Shown here in pieces: positions 53,767-62,142 of a stretch of DNA of 64,000 nt. The DNA comes from Rhodobacteraceae bacterium HLUCCA08 (GTDB lineage: Bacteria > Pseudomonadota > Alphaproteobacteria > Rhodobacterales > Rhodobacteraceae). The DNA lies in assembly GCA_001314655.1 (NCBI GenBank), contig LJSF01000025.1, positions 1-64,000 on the forward strand, in the 5' to 3' direction. Both the position numbers and the translations under genes were made by a program. The notes beneath the pieces are model-generated. The model saw only the letters and a list, made by a program, of their open reading frames with translations. It searched no databases and was not told the origin of the DNA. Numbering within the stretch: position 1 is the first letter of the stretch; each line of letters opens with the position of its first letter.

Positions 53767-55194
53767 ATGAACGAACCGAACGGTCCTTTCGACGAAATGC
53801 TGGGGCAGGGCGCCGGACCCCGGGCGCCATACGGGGACTACGCCGCCTGGTTCGAGGGCGAGGATATCCGCGAACTGCGCCGCAAGGCGGCCGAGGCCGA
53901 GGCCTTCTTTCGCCGCACCGGCATCACCTTCAACGTCTATGGCCAGCACGAGGCCGACGAACGCCTGATCCCCTTCGACATCGTCCCGCGGATCATCTCG
54001 GGGCGGGAATGGGCGCGGCTCACCCGCGGGATCGAACAGCGGGTGCGGGCGATCAACGCCTTTCTGCACGACATCTATCACCGCCAGGAGATCCTGCGCG
54101 CCGGCCGGATCCCCAAGGAGCTGATCGCCCGCAACGAGGCCTTTCTGCCGCAGATGATCGGGGTCGAGCCGCCGGGCGGGGTCTATACCCATATCGTCGG
54201 CATCGACCTGGTCCGCACCGGCGAGGACCAGTTCTACGTCCTTGAGGACAATGCCCGCACCCCCAGCGGCGTCAGCTACATGCTGGAGAACCGCGAAACC
54301 ATGCTGCAGATGTTCCCCGAGCTGTTCGGGCGGATCAAGGTGCGGCCGGTGTCGGACTACCCGGTGCAGCTGCGCCGGTCGCTGGGCGCCTGCATGCCGC
54401 GCAATGCCAGCGCCGAGGGGACGGTGGCGGTGCTGACCCCGGGCATCCACAATTCGGCCTATTTCGAACACGCCTTCCTTGCCGACCACATGGGGGTCGA
54501 ACTGGTCGAGGGCACCGACCTGCGGGTGATCGACGGCAAGATCGCCATGCGCACGACCCGCGGCTACCGGCCGATCGACGTGCTGTATCGCCGCATCGAC
54601 GACGATTTCCTCGATCCGCTGAATTTCAACCCCGACAGCCTGCTGGGCGTGCCCGGGATCATGGATGTCTACCGCGCCGGCGGCATCACCATCGCCAATG
54701 CGCCGGGCACCGGCATCGCCGATGACAAGGCGATCTACAGCTACATGCCCGATATCGTGGAATTCTATACCGGCGAAAAGGCGATCCTGGAAAACGTGCC
54801 GACCTGGCGCTGCGCCGAGGCCGAGGCGCTGGATCACGTGCTCGACCGCCTGGACGAGCTGGTGGTCAAGGAGGTCCACGGCTCGGGCGGCTATGGCATG
54901 CTGGTCGGGCCGGCGGCCTCGAAGAAAGAGATCGCGGCATTCCGCGCCAAGCTGCAGGCGCGGCCGGCGAATTACATCGCCCAGCCGACGCTGTCGCTGT
55001 CCACCGTGCCGATCCTGACCAAGGCCGGGCTGGCGCCGCGCCATGTCGACCTGCGCCCCTTCGTGCTGGTCAGCCCGCAGGGGGTCGAGATCACACCGGG
55101 CGGGCTGAGCCGGGTGGCGCTCAGGAAAGGGTCGCTGGTGGTCAATTCGTCCCAGGGCGGCGGCACCAAGGACACCTGGGTGCTGGAGGAGTAG
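53767..55194 (+). CDS. circularly permuted type 2 ATP-grasp protein
   Basis: A 475-residue protein of the circularly permuted ATP-grasp family. IPFDIVPRIISGREWARLTRG near residue 69 (two conserved blocks), VYTHIVGIDLVRTGEDQFYVLEDN near residue 140 and VVKEVHGSGGYGMLVGP near residue 365 are family-typical, the last holding ATP-binding residues. It is predicted to ligate a carboxylate to an amine, perhaps forming a peptide. It is the first of four genes of an Anbu operon; GAAGGCATCC precedes the start. The alpha-E gene follows after 5 bp. Confidence 0.92.
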   Translation: MNEPNGPFDEMLGQGAGPRAPYGDYAAWFEGEDIRELRRKAAEAEAFFRRTGITFNVYGQHEADERLIPFDIVPRIISGREWARLTRGIEQRVRAINAFLHDIYHRQEILRAGRIPKELIARNEAFLPQMIGVEPPGGVYTHIVGIDLVRTGEDQFYVLEDNARTPSGVSYMLENRETMLQMFPELFGRIKVRPVSDYPVQLRRSLGACMPRNASAEGTVAVLTPGIHNSAYFEHAFLADHMGVELVEGTDLRVIDGKIAMRTTRGYRPIDVLYRRIDDDFLDPLNFNPDSLLGVPGIMDVYRAGGITIANAPGTGIADDKAIYSYMPDIVEFYTGEKAILENVPTWRCAEAEALDHVLDRLDELVVKEVHGSGGYGMLVGPAASKKEIAAFRAKLQARPANYIAQPTLSLSTVPILTKAGLAPRHVDLRPFVLVSPQGVEITPGGLSRVALRKGSLVVNSSQGGGTKDTWVLEE

Positions 55195-55199
55195 CGCAG

Positions 55200-56141
55200 A
55201 TGCTGGGCAAGACCGCGGGCGGGCTGTTCTGGATGTTCCGCTATCTCGAACGCAGCGAGAACACCGCGCGGCTGATCGAGGCCGGCTTTCGCATCGCGCT
55301 GACCCGTCCGGACGGGAGCAACGACGAATGGGACAGCATCCTGCGCACCACCGCCGCCAGCGCCGATTATGCCGCGCGCCATGACGGGCTGGAGGCGGCC
55401 AGGGTGGTCGATTTCGTGTTGCGCGACACCGCCAACCCGTCGTCGGTCATGTCCTGCATCGCCGCGGCGCGGCAGAACGCGCGCCTGGTGCGCACCGCGC
55501 TGACCCGCGAGGTCTGGGAGGCGGTCAACGACACCTACATGGTGATGAAGGCCCGCCTGGCGCGTCCGGTGACGATGCGCGACCTGCCCCAGGTGCTGGC
55601 GATGATCCGCCAGCAATCGGGCCTGGTGCGGGGCGCGCTGCACGGATCCATGCTGCGCAACGACGTGTTCGATTTCGCCCGGATCGGCACCTATCTGGAA
55701 CGGGCCGACAACACCGCCCGGATCCTGGACGTGAAATATTACGTGCTGCTGCCGTCGCTGGCGCAGATCGGATCGTCGCTGGACAATGTGCAATGGGAAA
55801 CCATCCTGCGCTCGGTCTCGGGGCAGAGGGCCTATCGCTGGCTGACCCAAGGGCGCAGCACCGCGGTGGGGATCGCCGATTTCGTGATCTTCGACGGCCG
55901 GCTGCCGCGCAGCCTGAAATACTCGGTCGGCAAGCTGGTCAGCAATCTGGGCTTTCTCGAACGCGATTATGGCGCGCGCCATCCCTGCCATGACCTGGCC
56001 GAGGCCCTGAACGTGAAACTGTCGACCGGCACGATCGCCCAGGTCTTCGACGACGGCCTGCATGAATTCATCACCGATTTCATCGCCGATATCGGCCGGC
56101 TTGGCGGACAGATCGAAACCGATTACCGGTTCCTGGGATAG
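55200..56141 (+). CDS. alpha-E domain protein
   Basis: A 313-residue, mostly helical protein. It begins MLGKTAGGLFWMFRYLERSE and repeats the same pattern as RIGTYLERADNTARILDVKYY near residue 160, the duplicated alpha-E motif. Alpha-E proteins always occur with the permuted ATP-grasp gene and are proposed partners of it; no activity is proven. It lies 4 bp before the transglutaminase gene. Confidence 0.92.
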   Translation: MLGKTAGGLFWMFRYLERSENTARLIEAGFRIALTRPDGSNDEWDSILRTTAASADYAARHDGLEAARVVDFVLRDTANPSSVMSCIAAARQNARLVRTALTREVWEAVNDTYMVMKARLARPVTMRDLPQVLAMIRQQSGLVRGALHGSMLRNDVFDFARIGTYLERADNTARILDVKYYVLLPSLAQIGSSLDNVQWETILRSVSGQRAYRWLTQGRSTAVGIADFVIFDGRLPRSLKYSVGKLVSNLGFLERDYGARHPCHDLAEALNVKLSTGTIAQVFDDGLHEFITDFIADIGRLGGQIETDYRFLG

Positions 56142-56145
56142 GCCG

Positions 56146-56949
56146 ATGCATCTGCGAATTCTTCACACCAGCGCCTACCGGTTCGATCATCCGGTCAGCT
56201 ATGGCCTGCAGCAATTGCGCCTGACCCCGAAAAGCCGGCCCGGCCAGAGGGTGCTGTCCTGGGACATGGTGGTCGAGGGCGGGCGGATCGAGACCGAATA
56301 TCCCGATCACCACATGAACAGCGTGGCGCTGATTTCCTTCGATCCGCAGGCCAGCGCGATCACGGTGCGCTGCGATGGCCTGGTCGAGACCGAGGATCAC
56401 CACGGCGTCACCGGCCGTCACCTGGGCCATGTGCCGCTGTGGCTGTTCCAGCGCTCGACCGAACTCACCCGCGCCGGGCCCAATGTCCGCGCCCTGGCCA
56501 AGGGGCTGAAGGACGAATACGAGGCGGACCTGCCGCGCCTGCACGCCCTGTCCGAGCGGATCCTGGCCCGGGTCCCCTACCAGATCGGCACGACCCATGC
56601 CGCCACCAGCGCCGAAGAGGCGATCGATCATGGCTGCGGCGTCTGCCAGGATCATGCCCATGTCTTTGTCGCCGCCGCCCGGTCGCTGGGCTATCCGGCG
56701 CGCTACGTGTCGGGCTACCTGATGATGGATGACCGGGTCCACCAGGATGCCAGCCATGCCTGGGCCGAGGCCCATGTGGCGGGTCTGGGCTGGGTCGGCT
56801 TCGACATCTCGAACGGGATTTCGCCCGATGCGCGCTATGTGCGCGTCGCCACCGGGCTGGATTACAGAGAGGCTGCGCCGATCTCGGGATTGCGCTATGG
56901 CAGCGGGGCGGAATCGCTTTCCGTCGACATACAGGTGCAACAACAATAG
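56146..56949 (+). CDS. transglutaminase-like cysteine protease family protein
   Basis: A 267-residue protein with an N-terminal beta domain (MHLRILHTSAYRFDHPVSYG) and a transglutaminase-like core. The catalytic cysteine is in HGCGVCQDHAHVF near residue 165, the histidine in DASHAWAEA near residue 205, and the aspartate in GWVGFDISNG. Such bacterial proteins are thought to act as peptidases or amidases rather than crosslinkers. It is the third gene of the Anbu operon. Confidence 0.92.
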   Translation: MHLRILHTSAYRFDHPVSYGLQQLRLTPKSRPGQRVLSWDMVVEGGRIETEYPDHHMNSVALISFDPQASAITVRCDGLVETEDHHGVTGRHLGHVPLWLFQRSTELTRAGPNVRALAKGLKDEYEADLPRLHALSERILARVPYQIGTTHAATSAEEAIDHGCGVCQDHAHVFVAAARSLGYPARYVSGYLMMDDRVHQDASHAWAEAHVAGLGWVGFDISNGISPDARYVRVATGLDYREAAPISGLRYGSGAESLSVDIQVQQQ

Positions 56950-56959
56950 CAGGCGGGCG

Positions 56960-57700
56960 ATGACCTATTGCGTGGGGCTCAAGCTGGACCGGGGCCTGGT
57001 CTTCATGTCCGATACCCGCACCAATGCGGGCGTCGACAATATCAGCGTGTTCCGCAAGATGGTCCTGTGGGAGGCCGAGGGCGAACGCTCGCTGACGCTG
57101 ATGACCGCCGGCAACCTGGCCACCACCCAGGCCGTGGTCAGCCTGCTGAACGAACGCGCCAAACCGATGGATGAACGCGGCCAGCCCTCGATCCTGGAGG
57201 CGCCGTCGATGTTCCAGGCCGCGCGGCTGGTGGGCGAGACCCTGCGCGAGGTGATCCGCAGCCAGGCCGGCGGCGGCGGCCCCGAGGCCGAGGCGACCTT
57301 TTCGGCGACCATGATCCTGGGCGGCCAGGTCCGCGGCGGCGAACCGCGGCTGTTCCTGATCTATCCCGAGGGCAATTTCGTCGAGGCCAGCGCCGACACG
57401 CCGTTTTTCCAGATCGGCGAAACCAAATATGGCCGGCCGATCCTGGTGCGGGCCTATGACCCGGCCATGGGTTTTGCCGATGCGGTCAAGCTGATGATGC
57501 TCAGCTTCGATTCCACCATCAAGGCGAACCTGTCCGTGGGCCTGCCGCTGGACATGCATGTCTACGAGGCGGACACGTTCCGTCACGGGCTGCGGCGCCG
57601 GATCGAGGTCGGTGACGCCTATTTCGAGGAAATCTCCTCGGGCTGGGGCGAGGCGTTGCGCGCCGCGGTCCAGAACCTGCCGTCCTACCGGCTGGACTGA
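56960..57700 (+). CDS. Anbu, proteasome-type peptidase
   Basis: A 246-residue protein of the proteasome beta-subunit fold. It begins MTYCVGLKLDRGLVFMSDTR, so removal of Met would expose the catalytic Thr; the conserved aspartate is in SDTRTNAG and the lysine in FRKM. This is Anbu, the ancestral beta subunit family, described as self-assembling peptidase-like rings whose natural substrate is unknown. It is a different lineage from HslV. Its operon with ATP-grasp, alpha-E and transglutaminase genes is the canonical context. Confidence 0.92.
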   Translation: MTYCVGLKLDRGLVFMSDTRTNAGVDNISVFRKMVLWEAEGERSLTLMTAGNLATTQAVVSLLNERAKPMDERGQPSILEAPSMFQAARLVGETLREVIRSQAGGGGPEAEATFSATMILGGQVRGGEPRLFLIYPEGNFVEASADTPFFQIGETKYGRPILVRAYDPAMGFADAVKLMMLSFDSTIKANLSVGLPLDMHVYEADTFRHGLRRRIEVGDAYFEEISSGWGEALRAAVQNLPSYRLD

Positions 57701-57709
57701 CCCCGGGCC

Positions 57710-58810
57710 CTACAGGTCGATCGCCCGGCCTTCGCGGGCCGAACGTTGCGCCGCCAGCCCGATCCGCACCGCCGCCGCGCCCTCGGCCAGGCCGACCTCG
57801 GCCGCGGTGCCGTTGGTCACGGCTTTGGCGAACAGCCGGTGCTGATAGAAGGTGGCGCCGTTGTGGTCGCCCGCTTCCAGCAGATCGGGATCGACCGGCA
57901 CCTCGATTTCGACCGGGCCACGGGGCGCGCGCGGGCTGACCACCACGCGCGGGATCGGCGCCGGGCCCAGCCGGTCGGGCCAGAACCGGCCGGGGCCGGG
58001 CACGAAGGCTTCGATCTTGCCGGTCGGACCGACCGCCGACAATTCCTCCTGGTAGCGCGACCCTTCGGCGAACATGCACAATTCCAGCATCGCCCGGGCG
58101 CCGCCGTCGAAGTCGACGAGGACATAGCCGTGGTCCCAGATATCGGGCGCCGCGCCGTTCACCGCCTCGTCCAGATGGTTCACCGCCTGGCCGGCCGAGG
58201 CCATGACCCGCACCGGTTCGGCCCCCAGGGCCAGCCGCATCAGGTCGAAGAAATGGCAGCATTTTTCCACCATGGTGCCGCCGGTGAAGCGGTTGAACCG
58301 GTTCCAGCCGCCGACCTTGTCGAGGAAGGGAAAGCGGTGTTCGCGGATCGTCAGCATCCGGACGCCGCCCGTCGCGGCATCGGCGCGGGCCAGGAATTCC
58401 GCGATCGGCGGCATGTAGCGATATTCCATCGCGACCCAGAGCAGGGCCGGATACTCGGCCAGCGCGGCGATCCGGCCCTCCTGCGCCGCCTCGGTGAAGA
58501 CCGGCTTTTCGACCAGGACGGGCAGGGGCCGGAGGGCCGCGATCCGCTCCAGCTGATCGAGGTGCAGATGGTTGGGCGAGGCGATGACCAGGGCGTCGAT
58601 CTCGGCCATGTCCAGCAGCGCCTCGACCGTCGCCGCCTGGCGCGCGCCGGGGGCCAGCGCCTGCGCCGCCGCGCTCATGCCCGGATCGGGGTCGTGGATC
58701 GCCACCACCTGCGCGCCGTCCAGCAGGGCGATGTTTCGGATATGCTCCTGTCCCATCATCCCGGCCCCGATCAGGCCGTAGCGAAGCGGTCGTGCCATGG
58801 GGGAAATCAT
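57710..58810 (-). CDS. Gfo/Idh/MocA family oxidoreductase
   Basis: A 366-residue NAD(P)-dependent sugar or inositol dehydrogenase-type protein. The cofactor loop is GLIGAGMMGQEHIRNIAL, the family lysine is in VLVEKPVFTEA near residue 98, and GGTMVEKCCHFFDLMRL near residue 178 holds the catalytic histidine/aspartate region. ATG 58810 overlaps the GntR stop by 4 bp; an internal ATG at 58798 gives MARPLRYGLIG and is possible. It is co-transcribed with the GntR gene and divergent from the monooxygenase operon, so it likely acts in the same pathway. Confidence 0.9.
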   Translation of the reverse strand: MISPMARPLRYGLIGAGMMGQEHIRNIALLDGAQVVAIHDPDPGMSAAAQALAPGARQAATVEALLDMAEIDALVIASPNHLHLDQLERIAALRPLPVLVEKPVFTEAAQEGRIAALAEYPALLWVAMEYRYMPPIAEFLARADAATGGVRMLTIREHRFPFLDKVGGWNRFNRFTGGTMVEKCCHFFDLMRLALGAEPVRVMASAGQAVNHLDEAVNGAAPDIWDHGYVLVDFDGGARAMLELCMFAEGSRYQEELSAVGPTGKIEAFVPGPGRFWPDRLGPAPIPRVVVSPRAPRGPVEIEVPVDPDLLEAGDHNGATFYQHRLFAKAVTNGTAAEVGLAEGAAAVRIGLAAQRSAREGRAIDL

Positions 58811-59517
58811 CCGATGCGGGCCACGTAGCGGGCGATGTCACTGTCGAACCAGTTCTGCGAGACTTCGACGACCTGGCCGTCGCGCGACCGCGACAGCCGT
58901 TCGACCATGGCGCAGGGCGTGCCGGGGCGGGGGGCGAAGTCGGGCGGCGACCAATCGGGCACCGGCGCGGTGCCGACCCGGTCCTCGTAGCCCGTGATCC
59001 AAAGCCCCAGCGCCTCGCGGTAGAACAGATACAGCGACTCCGACAGGTCGTCGGGCCGCAGGTCTTCGGCATGGGCGGCGTCGAGCCAGATCTCCTCGAT
59101 CGAGGCGGGCTGGCCCGACAGGCGGCGCAGGCGGCGGATCCGGTGCGCTTGCGGGTGGCTGCCGAAGGGCGGCAGATGCGCGGGTTTCGTCAGCCGGTCG
59201 ACCGACAGCGCGCGGGCGGTGGGCAGGCCGCCGCCCGACAGAAGTTCGAGCCGGAAGAAGGCATAGATCGCCTCGGGCGCCTGCCTTTGGCGGATGTAAT
59301 TGCCCGAGCCCTGGCGCCGCTCCAGCAGTCCGCGCTCTTCCAGTTCGGCCAGGGCCTTGCGCAGGGTGCCGACGGCGATGCCGAGGCCCGATGCCATCTC
59401 GCGTTCCGGTGGCAATCGGTCACCGTCGCGATACCGGCCCGCGGCGATATCGCGGATCAGCGCCTCGGAGACTTGCAGATAGGCGGGCAGGGCGCCGGTG
59501 AGGGGTTTCTTGGCCAT
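58807..59517 (-). CDS. GntR family regulator, HutC/UTRA type
   Basis: A 236-residue regulator. The N-terminal winged helix reads AGRYRDGDRLPPEREMASGL and then VGTLRKALAELEERGLL; a UTRA ligand-binding domain follows from about residue 90. HutC-type proteins bind sugar-phosphates, amino acids or related ligands. It is divergent from the monooxygenase gene (80-bp gap) and coupled to the Gfo/Idh gene, so it probably controls both. Confidence 0.9.
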   Translation of the reverse strand: MAKKPLTGALPAYLQVSEALIRDIAAGRYRDGDRLPPEREMASGLGIAVGTLRKALAELEERGLLERRQGSGNYIRQRQAPEAIYAFFRLELLSGGGLPTARALSVDRLTKPAHLPPFGSHPQAHRIRRLRRLSGQPASIEEIWLDAAHAEDLRPDDLSESLYLFYREALGLWITGYEDRVGTAPVPDWSPPDFAPRPGTPCAMVERLSRSRDGQVVEVSQNWFDSDIARYVARIG

Positions 59518-59530
59518 TGTCGTCGCGCTA

Positions 59531-59547
59531 ATTGATACATGATTGAT
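59531..59547. promoter_or_regulatory. ATTGAT direct repeat in the divergent GntR-monooxygenase gap
   Basis: ATTGAT occurs at 59531-59536 and 59542-59547, 11 bp apart, in an AT-rich patch of the 80-bp gap. It is a candidate binding site for the adjacent GntR regulator. A weak plus-strand promoter pair overlaps it: TTGATC (59543-59548) and TAGGCA (59566-59571) at 17 bp. Confidence 0.4.
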
Positions 59548-59597
59548 CCACTATTTGCCCCGTGCTAGGCAAGAGCAAATCGTCAGGGGAGGACGCC

Positions 59598-60752
59598 ATG
59601 ACCATCGTGCCCGTCACATCGCCGGATCTGGAGGCGTCCGAAGTGTCGTGGTTCGCCGCGCTGTGTTCCGACGATTACCGGTTCCTGGGCGTGCCCGAGG
59701 GCGATCTGCGGTCGTCCTGGGCGCATTGTTCGGGCATCTTGAAAGAGGCCGAGGCCCAGGGGTTCCGCAACATCCTGTGTCCGTCCTCCTACCAGGTCGG
59801 GCAGGACACGCTGTCCTTCGTCGCCGGCTGCGCACCGATCACCGAGCGGATCAACATGCTGGCCGCGGTGCGCTGCGGGGAAATGCAGCCGATCATGCTG
59901 GCCCGCACCATCGCCACGCTGGATCACATGTTGCAGGGCCGCCTGACGGTGAACATCATTTCCAGCGATTTTCCGGGCGAAAAGGCCGACAGTTCCTATC
60001 GCTACCAACGCTCGCGCGAGGTGGTCGAGATCCTCAAGCAGGCCTGGACCCGGGACGAGATCAACTACACCGGCGAAATCTATGATTTCAAAGGAATACC
60101 GACCGATCCGGCAAGGCCCTGCCAGACCGGCGGGCCGCTTTTGTATTTCGGCGGCTATTCGCCCGATGCGCTGGAATTGTGCGGCCAGCATTGCGATGTC
60201 TACCTGATGTGGCCCGAACCGAAGGACCAGCTGGCCGAACGCATGAAGGCCGTCCATCATGTCGCTGACAGATATGGCAGAACCCTGGATTACGGGCTGC
60301 GCGTTCACGTCATCGTCCGCGACACGCAAGCCGAGGCGCGCGACTATGCCGAGCACCTGGTCAGCAAGCTGGACGACGAATATGGCACCCTGATCCGCGA
60401 CCGGGCGCTCGATTCCGGGTCGCTTGGCGTCAGCCACCAGGCCCGGGCGCGCGAGCTGGCCGATCAGTTCGGCTATGTCGAGCCGCATCTGTGGACCGGC
60501 GTCGGCCGCGCCCGGTCGGGCTGCGGCGCGGCGCTGGTCGGGTCCACCGACCAGGTGCTGAGCGAGATCGAGGCCTATCGCAAGATGGGGATTCGCGCGT
60601 TCATCTTTTCGGGCTACCCTCACCTCGACGAATGCAAACACTTCGGAGAAAAGGTCTTGCCGCATCTGAAAACCTGTTCGCTGCCCGATGAATACGGCCG
60701 CGTTCCCGCCACCATGCCCGCGACTCCGCTGGGCGCCGGAGAGCGCCGGTGA
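59598..60752 (+). CDS. SsuD-like flavin-dependent monooxygenase (LLM class)
   Basis: A 384-residue two-component monooxygenase of the luciferase-like family. It contains CPSSYQVGQDTLSFVAG near residue 65, AAVRCGEMQPIMLARTIATL near residue 95, GRLTVNIISSDFPGEKAD near residue 115 and TGVGRARSGCGAALVGSTDQ near residue 305. These blocks are shared with alkanesulfonate monooxygenase SsuD and sulfoquinovose monooxygenase SmoC, which cleave C-S bonds with reduced FMN and O2 to release sulfite. The start follows AGGGGAGGACGCC. It is coupled (GTGA overlap) to an aldo/keto reductase and then a flavin reductase that could supply FMNH2. Confidence 0.88.
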   Translation: MTIVPVTSPDLEASEVSWFAALCSDDYRFLGVPEGDLRSSWAHCSGILKEAEAQGFRNILCPSSYQVGQDTLSFVAGCAPITERINMLAAVRCGEMQPIMLARTIATLDHMLQGRLTVNIISSDFPGEKADSSYRYQRSREVVEILKQAWTRDEINYTGEIYDFKGIPTDPARPCQTGGPLLYFGGYSPDALELCGQHCDVYLMWPEPKDQLAERMKAVHHVADRYGRTLDYGLRVHVIVRDTQAEARDYAEHLVSKLDDEYGTLIRDRALDSGSLGVSHQARARELADQFGYVEPHLWTGVGRARSGCGAALVGSTDQVLSEIEAYRKMGIRAFIFSGYPHLDECKHFGEKVLPHLKTCSLPDEYGRVPATMPATPLGAGERR

Positions 60753-61642
60753 CCGGCCGGCTCGACCTGGCCGGCCAGCTGGAGATTTCCCGGCTGGTCT
60801 ACGGCATGTGGCGGGTGACCGGGGGCGATACGGCGCCGGCCCATGTCCAGGCCAAGCTGGAGGCCTGCCTGGACCAGGGGATCACCACGATCGACCAGGC
60901 CGACATCTACGGCGACTACACCGCCGAGGCGGTGCTGGGCGGCGCGCTGAAGGCGGCGCCGGGGCTGCGCGACCGGATCGAGATCGTGACCAAATGCGAC
61001 ATCGTCGCGCCGATCGGCAAATACGCCCATCACCGGGTCAAGCACTACAATAGCTCGGCCGCGCATATCACCGCCTCGGTCGAGGCGTCGCTGGCGGCGA
61101 TGGGCACCGACCGGATCGACCTTCTGCTGATCCATCGGCCCGACCCGTTCATGGACCACCTTGAGACCGGCAAGGCGCTGGACGGGTTGGTCGCGGCGGG
61201 CAAGCTGCGCGCCGTCGGCGTGTCGAATTTCCGCCTGCACGATTGGTCGTTGCTGCAATCGGCGATGTCGACGCCGCTGGCCACCAACCAGGTCGAAATC
61301 TCGGTGTTGCATCCCGGGCCCTTCCTGGACGGGGACATCGCCTGGATGCAGGAACGCGGCGTGCACCCCATGGCCTGGTCGCCGCTGGGCGGCGGGCGGC
61401 TGTTCGGGTCCGAGGCGGCACGGCTGCGCGCGGTGCTGGAGCGGATCGCGGCCGAGCGCGGCAGTGACGTGCCGGCCGTCGCAATGGCCTGGCTGCTGGC
61501 CCATCCGGCCCGGATCGCGCCAGTGATGGGCACCAATGACCTGAACCGTATCAAGGCTTTGTCGGGCGCTCTTGATGTGGTCATCGACCGCGAGACCTGG
61601 TTCGAAATCCTGCAGGCGGCGACCGGCCGAGAGGTCCCATGA
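60749..61642 (+). CDS. aldo/keto reductase
   Basis: A 297-residue AKR with a GTG start overlapping the monooxygenase stop. The catalytic tetrad region appears as TTIDQADIYGDYTAEAVLG (Asp and Tyr, near residue 45), VTKCDI (Lys) and LLIHRPDPF (His). The fold is of the AKR11/12-like YdhF type. In the sulfoquinovose monooxygenase pathway an AKR (SmoB) reduces the 6-oxo-glucose product; the same order here suggests reduction of an aldehyde formed by the monooxygenase. The stop overlaps the flavin reductase start by 4 bp. Confidence 0.9.
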   Translation: MTGRLDLAGQLEISRLVYGMWRVTGGDTAPAHVQAKLEACLDQGITTIDQADIYGDYTAEAVLGGALKAAPGLRDRIEIVTKCDIVAPIGKYAHHRVKHYNSSAAHITASVEASLAAMGTDRIDLLLIHRPDPFMDHLETGKALDGLVAAGKLRAVGVSNFRLHDWSLLQSAMSTPLATNQVEISVLHPGPFLDGDIAWMQERGVHPMAWSPLGGGRLFGSEAARLRAVLERIAAERGSDVPAVAMAWLLAHPARIAPVMGTNDLNRIKALSGALDVVIDRETWFEILQAATGREVP

Positions 61643-62142
61643 CCGCCGCGCCGCGCAGTTTCGAGGTGGGTCAGCAGACCGAACGGGACTATCGCCGCGC
61701 CCTGGGCCGCTTCGGCACCGGGGTCACGGTGGTGACCGCCGCCGACGCGGACGGGCCGGTCGGGATCACCGCCAACAGCTTTTCCTCGGTCTCGCTCGAC
61801 CCGCCGCTGGTGTTGTGGTCGATGGCGCGGTCGTCGCGGCGCTACCCGCGCTTTGCCGGGGCGCGTCACATGGCGATCCACGTGCTGGGGGCGGCGCAGG
61901 AATCGGTCGCCCATGATTTCGCCCGCAGCGTCGCGGCTTTCGACCGCGTCGCCTGGGCCCCCGGGATCGGCGGCGTGCCGTTGATCGAAGGCTGCCTGGC
62001 CCGGTTCGAATGCGAAGCCTACCAGACCCATGAAGGCGGCGATCACGTGATCCACGTGTTGCGTGTGCTGCGCGCCTCGGTGGCCGAGGGCGCGCCGCTG
62101 ATGGTCTTTGGCGGCACCTATGGCGGCTTTGTCGCGGGCTGA
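61639..62142 (+). CDS. flavin reductase family protein
   Basis: A 167-residue FMN reductase of the HpaC/FlaRed family. YRRALGRFGTGVTVVTAAD is near residue 15, GITANSFSSVSLDPPLVL near residue 43, and the C-terminal GDHVIHVLRVLRASV is typical. It would reduce FMN with NAD(P)H for the monooxygenase two genes upstream. The C-terminus GGTYGGFVAG is also usual. Confidence 0.92.
   Translation: MTAAPRSFEVGQQTERDYRRALGRFGTGVTVVTAADADGPVGITANSFSSVSLDPPLVLWSMARSSRRYPRFAGARHMAIHVLGAAQESVAHDFARSVAAFDRVAWAPGIGGVPLIEGCLARFECEAYQTHEGGDHVIHVLRVLRASVAEGAPLMVFGGTYGGFVAG

Noticed and set aside
52948-55044. 698-codon minus-strand open frame covering ectR and the ATP-grasp gene
   Set aside because: Both real genes on the plus strand have family motifs and sensible starts; the antisense product does not.
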